This document shows, in pieces, positions 60,469-64,000 of a stretch of DNA of 64,000 nucleotides. Each line of letters begins with the position of its first letter. Positions within the stretch are counted from its first letter, which is position 1. The notes below the pieces were generated by a model. That model was not told the DNA's origin, did not search any database, and saw only the letters and a program-made list of their open reading frames with translations. The stretch is from an uncultured Prevotella sp. (lineage in GTDB: Bacteria > Bacteroidota > Bacteroidia > Bacteroidales > Bacteroidaceae): the NCBI GenBank assembly GCA_946405145.1, contig CAMJGE010000002.1, positions 124,001 through 188,000 of the forward strand, given 5' to 3'. A program made the translations under genes and the position numbers.

Positions 60469-61677
60469 TTATATGATTATTATTTCCTCTGAACTGTATT
60501 TATTCCCTTTTTCTTCCCATGAAAAGAATATCTTAAATTGATTAGGGTCGCCAATACAAGGATAAAGTGTCAAATTAACATAACGCCCCGGTTTTAAATA
60601 TTCTATGGGAAAATGCTCTATTCCACTAATAAGCATACTTTCACACTTCTCATCAAGTTTTAGTTCCAGATTTCTCGCATCAGCCTTACCACGATTGGTA
60701 ACGGAAACAACATAAGGATTCTTACTTATTAATTCAGCCGAGATATTTGCTTTAGCTCCAGTAATAACCTTTGCTTCCAATTCTGGTAATATCTTATCAA
60801 ATTGAATTGCAGTCGTCTTATCAATAAACTCGTTTCTTCTCATTTCCCATCTAGTAAGATTGAACTTATCTTTATTGATAGAATAAGTATCCAATAGATA
60901 GTCTTTAAAAGAATTGAGTTTTGACACAACGGTATCCCTTGAATCATTGACCTTAATAGACATATATCTACCATCAATAACTCCATTCAACATACTATAT
61001 TTACAATCTGGAGTCAAGAAAGAGATAAAATTCGATCCTAAGACCCAAGCTGCTCCCATTTCATTTAAACAGATAGAACTTTTATAGTAGCGTGGAGAAT
61101 GAACAACAATAAAAATAATATTATACTCATCAAATTGTCTCTTTAGTTCAGCAAGAATCTCCTTTCCAGGTTTTATATCATACCCCCCAATTGAACTACA
61201 AAACATATTTGAGCTGTCAATACCAATGATAAATTCAATAAGTTCGACCAATTCTTCCACAAAAGGTTTGTCCTCAGTTTTGTGGCTAATAAAGATTTTC
61301 GTTGGTTTTGAACATTCTGTAGTTTCTTTATGATGATTCAGCCCTAATTGAAAAGACTCACAAATTGCTTCTAAAATAGAGAGCCCATTATTAACCTCCT
61401 CACGAAACTCTCTCTGATAATTAAAACCAGTATTCTTTTCTGTTATAGTTGATTTGAAATTGGCAACATAGCTTGAATTATCACCAAAAATACTTGTTAA
61501 CGCATCTATTGTTAAATACTGCCATGCATTAATAGTCTTACGATTGTTTTGTACATCTTCGTCAACATAGGCAATCATATTGATTATGCTAGTAGGACGC
61601 TTTCTCATATTTGAGATCTTTTCCAAGACATCAAATCCTTTTTGTATCTGTCGTTCTATTAATTCTTCAGGTTTCAT
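60469..61677 (-). CDS. TIR-domain protein, probable NAD-cleaving effector
   Basis: About 402 residues from ATG 61677 (MKPEELIERQIQKGFD); 61686 is also possible, and the upstream frame belongs to the membrane gene. An N-terminal helical region of about 120 residues precedes the TIR core: KPTKIFISHKTEDKPFVEEL, NMFCSSIGGYDIKPGKEILA, IIFIVVHSPRYYKSSICLNE and MGAAWVLG, where the Glu of LNEMG is the usual catalytic residue. The C-terminal 120 residues are beta-rich (ISAELISKNPYVVSVTNRGK) and might bind ligand or partner. TIR proteins in defence consume NAD+ or make signal molecules. Confidence 0.82.
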   Translation of the reverse strand: MKPEELIERQIQKGFDVLEKISNMRKRPTSIINMIAYVDEDVQNNRKTINAWQYLTIDALTSIFGDNSSYVANFKSTITEKNTGFNYQREFREEVNNGLSILEAICESFQLGLNHHKETTECSKPTKIFISHKTEDKPFVEELVELIEFIIGIDSSNMFCSSIGGYDIKPGKEILAELKRQFDEYNIIFIVVHSPRYYKSSICLNEMGAAWVLGSNFISFLTPDCKYSMLNGVIDGRYMSIKVNDSRDTVVSKLNSFKDYLLDTYSINKDKFNLTRWEMRRNEFIDKTTAIQFDKILPELEAKVITGAKANISAELISKNPYVVSVTNRGKADARNLELKLDEKCESMLISGIEHFPIEYLKPGRYVNLTLYPCIGDPNQFKIFFSWEEKGNKYSSEEIIII

Positions 61678-61699
61678 AGTATACATTCTTTTTGGAAAA

Positions 61700-62134
61700 C
61701 TATTTGTTAGTAACAAATGAATATATAAAATAGGCAATAACAACTATTTCCACTCCAAATCCAACGTAAAATCCAGTATTTGAGCAAATAGGATAAAACA
61801 AATACACCAAAGCAGGAATATAAAGAGGGGGGACTGATATAACCGCCCCAAACATTCCACTTATTTGAAGAGAATGCATGGCATCTTCTTCATTGTTATC
61901 TCTTTTAGTTTCACTATTAATTGCTAAGATAGTAAACAGTGTATTGCATACCCAAACAGGAAGAGTTATACCCATTGAGAGAAAAAGTAACTTTACTGAC
62001 TCTACTGATATAAACAACTCTTCTCGAAAAAGGAATATAAGCAATATTCCTGGAATAATAGTGCCTATTGAAAACAATAAAACAAAGCCCCATGTTATGG
62101 GAGGTATTTCTTTAAATTCAGCTATACTTGGCAT
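61700..62134 (-). CDS. Four-helix membrane protein upstream of TIR, unknown
   Basis: 144 residues with hydrophobic helices near 15-35, 45-70, 90-113 and 118-140. A short acidic loop (NSETKRDNNEEDAMHSLQ) joins the middle pair. It lies 22 bp before the TIR ATG on the same strand, so it is probably first gene of the TIR/NACHT operon. No family recognised. Confidence 0.6.
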   Translation of the reverse strand: MPSIAEFKEIPPITWGFVLLFSIGTIIPGILLIFLFREELFISVESVKLLFLSMGITLPVWVCNTLFTILAINSETKRDNNEEDAMHSLQISGMFGAVISVPPLYIPALVYLFYPICSNTGFYVGFGVEIVVIAYFIYSFVTNK

Positions 62135-62299
62135 TACAAATAATGGAAATATAATAATTCCTTATTAAGGATTAAGGCAAAACAGAAATGGTTCATTGTA
62201 TATCATTCATCTTGGTTAATCCGGGGCGGATTAACTGAAGAACATGGATGTATAGATGGAAATCTGATTCAAGATGTATGATGGCAGAAGGAATATGTA

Positions 62300-63173
62300 T
62301 TAAGCAGCCCAAACTAACGTATCATGAGCTTTAGCCCATAAATCTACTTGCTGATACAACACTGTTGTCTTAAATGTATCAAATCCACAAGAATACCTAA
62401 AAATTCGTTCTATTTCGTTATATCCAACTTTCGGACAACATCCCTTTAGTATTGTCAATCTGCATATCAATCCGTGAATCAAATCATGACCATTAGTTAA
62501 TTGGCGCAAATCTACAGAGGGAAACTGACTTTTTATTCGCTCCACATCTTCTTCTGAAGGAAAAATAGTTAAACTACAATTATTTCCATGAACTTTAATT
62601 GCGTCAAGGCAATCCTTTAAAACACAAGCATTATTTCCATCATAGATTTTTGACAAAGTCAAGCCTTTGAACCGAATTCCATCCTTTCCTTTACTCAACA
62701 CCTCAATCTCATTGAAAAGTTTAATATATGAATAGTTTTCAAGATGACGCATCACCTGTAAAAACAAATTCTTTTCTTTCAAGTCCTTCCATCGACACTC
62801 TGCACTCGCACGCCTCAGTTATAACCATTGTTTCCCAATCATGCGTATCGGTCATAAACAGGTTGTTCATGGCATATGTCTTTCCTGTTATGTGATCGAA
62901 GTCTGCGTCTTTTATACCAATGACTTTATCTTTGAGTGCTGAATCAGCGTTTGATAACGAGAGGATATCTGGCATATAATAACAACTATCCAATACATTA
63001 ATCTCTATATTAGCATCATCTATGAAGAAACCATAGAATTTTTTATCGTCCGCCCCTTCCACAAGCATAATTCTTTTATTCTTGTTAGCTTCAGTAGACA
63101 ACATCATTTTAATTTCCGTCACCTTTGATAAAGGCTTATTTTCTATACTTGTCGTTACTGTGTTCCTTGCCAT
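62300..63173 (-). pseudogene. ariB: AriB-like DUF4435 protein (PARIS), split by a frameshift
   Basis: The first frame (63173-62739, 144 residues) holds RIMLVEGADDKKFYGFFI and KDKVIGIKDADFDHITGK, the acidic Toprim-like motifs of DUF4435/AriB, and ends SMEGLERKEFVFTGDASS. The next frame, from 62782 (open at a TTG), continues LFLQVMRHLENYSYIKLFNE to the stop at 62300 and supplies the C-terminal part. Together they reach about 290 residues, the usual AriB length. The switch lies between 62757 and 62790 near an A-rich stretch. It may be a true inactivation, an assembly error or, less likely, recoding. It follows the AriA stop directly. Confidence 0.72.
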
Positions 63174-64000
63174 CTACTTTTTCTGGATATAAAATAAATC
63201 GAAAACTTTCTCGTCTGCAGTATTACTCACAACAATAGGAGAATGTGTCGCAACTATGATTTGAAGGCTTTTACTTTTTGATATTGTCAGCATATCATTA
63301 ACAAAATCGTTTTGCCATGCCACATGCAATGAGCTCTCTGGTTCATCAATAAGAAGAATGCTACCTTTAGGTGTCTCAAAAATCAAATCATATAAAAGCA
63401 CCAACTGATTCTGTTCTCCAGTAGATAACTTATCAGCACTAAGTATATCACCATTCTCAGACACAATGCGAATTCCATGCTGAGGGGATAAATTTATCGA
63501 TTTATTTGCAAATTTTTTCTGTTGAACATTTTTATTAAATAGTCTGATTAGGGGAAGAAGATCTTTATAATAATTCAACTTCTCATCCATCAAGCTAATA
63601 TAAACATCCAAAATCTTGTCTTTATCTTTTTGATAAACTGGTAATGTCTGTTTATTGGTAAGGCCGAAGGACGTCAGTTCATCCATCTTTGTCAATAAAG
63701 ACTCTGCTTTCTCAACATACTCTTCTTCGCTTATTTCATGTCCTTTGCCTTCAAGCAGCATATCGATGAACTTTGAGTCTAAACGCTGGAAATTACTTTG
63801 AAATGCATTCAACTCTTTTTGAAGTCGTTCTTTTAAATCATAAACTATTTGCAAAACAGGTAAGTCAGATCGCATCCTTCCTGGACGGTTTCTCCTGCCA
63901 ATAGAGTAAATACGATTTGCCGCAATAAAGTCTGTCTGAACTGTTGCTAATTGAAGAAGAAATTGTTCTTGCTTTTGAATTTGCGCAAGTTCAGTATTTA
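63174..64000 (-). CDS. ariA: AriA-like AAA ATPase (PARIS), 5' end outside the window
   Basis: The reverse frame is open to the last base of the window, so the true start is beyond 64000. The visible 274 residues contain a helical/coiled insert, then the ABC-type signature LSTGEQNQLVLLYDLIFETP, Walker B ILLIDEPESSLHVAWQNDFV and the switch His in IIVATHSPIVVSN. This is an AAA_15/OLD-like ATPase. Next to DUF4435 this pairing is PARIS, in which AriA senses phage anti-restriction proteins and releases AriB (known for characterised systems). Walker A is not visible. Confidence 0.78.
   Translation of the reverse strand, partial: NTELAQIQKQEQFLLQLATVQTDFIAANRIYSIGRRNRPGRMRSDLPVLQIVYDLKERLQKELNAFQSNFQRLDSKFIDMLLEGKGHEISEEEYVEKAESLLTKMDELTSFGLTNKQTLPVYQKDKDKILDVYISLMDEKLNYYKDLLPLIRLFNKNVQQKKFANKSINLSPQHGIRIVSENGDILSADKLSTGEQNQLVLLYDLIFETPKGSILLIDEPESSLHVAWQNDFVNDMLTISKSKSLQIIVATHSPIVVSNTADEKVFDLFYIQKK

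Overview
The window reads as a Bacteroidales chromosome, most like Prevotella/Segatella. The evidence is AT-rich coding sequence, promoters of the Bacteroidetes TTTG-N20-TAnnTTTG type (clearest at 15293-15324), degraded Bacteroides-type IS66 and IS21 elements, and dense surface-polysaccharide genes. Species assignment is inference. No rRNA, complete tRNA, integrase or CRISPR array was seen.

Region 1 (1-8.7 kb, mostly + strand) is a polysaccharide locus: a cut-off beta-propeller protein, a membrane GT2, a TviB/WbpO-type dehydrogenase with a TviC/WbpP-type epimerase, an initiating sugar phosphotransferase, a hexapeptide acetyltransferase, an internally deleted IS66 (5380-6667) abutting a truncated VanZ-like gene, a DegT-family aminotransferase, and a convergent wbuC-type cupin.

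Region 2 (8.9-28.1 kb, minus strand) is a defence island. It holds a GIY-YIG pseudogene, a Fic protein bracketed by two near-identical palindromes, a SIR2 effector with a partner gene, a small membrane protein, a HEPN-like plus DUF262 pair, an IS66 left-end remnant, and a tight operon ParA-like ATPase, HD-domain protein, HamA (DUF1837), HamB helicase, AbiGi-like. The last looks like Hachiman extended by two genes and is the best candidate for an undescribed arrangement. An IS21 istA fragment closes the island.

Region 3 (28.1-57.1 kb, minus strand) is a second, larger polysaccharide locus. It carries glycosyltransferases, a second initiating transferase, wecB/wecC (UDP-ManNAcA), Wzy, Wzx, a KpsC/S-like protein, and a full pseudaminic-acid set (PseB, PseC, PseG fused to an acetyltransferase, PseF, PseI). 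Alongside are an amidotransferase, extra GNATs, a PIG-L deacetylase, and an ACP / ketoreductase / KAS III trio that could make a hydroxyacyl decoration. NagB, a short UDP-sugar dehydrogenase and RmlC follow.

Region 4 (57.1-64 kb, minus strand) returns to defence. It has a scar with a second, broken rmlC start and a tRNA-3'-end-like piece. Next come a membrane / TIR / NACHT / small basic / membrane gene run and a PARIS-like AriA-AriB pair whose AriB is frameshifted and whose AriA runs off the window. The surface locus is thus flanked on both sides by defence genes, and remnants of mobile elements or duplications mark most of the borders.
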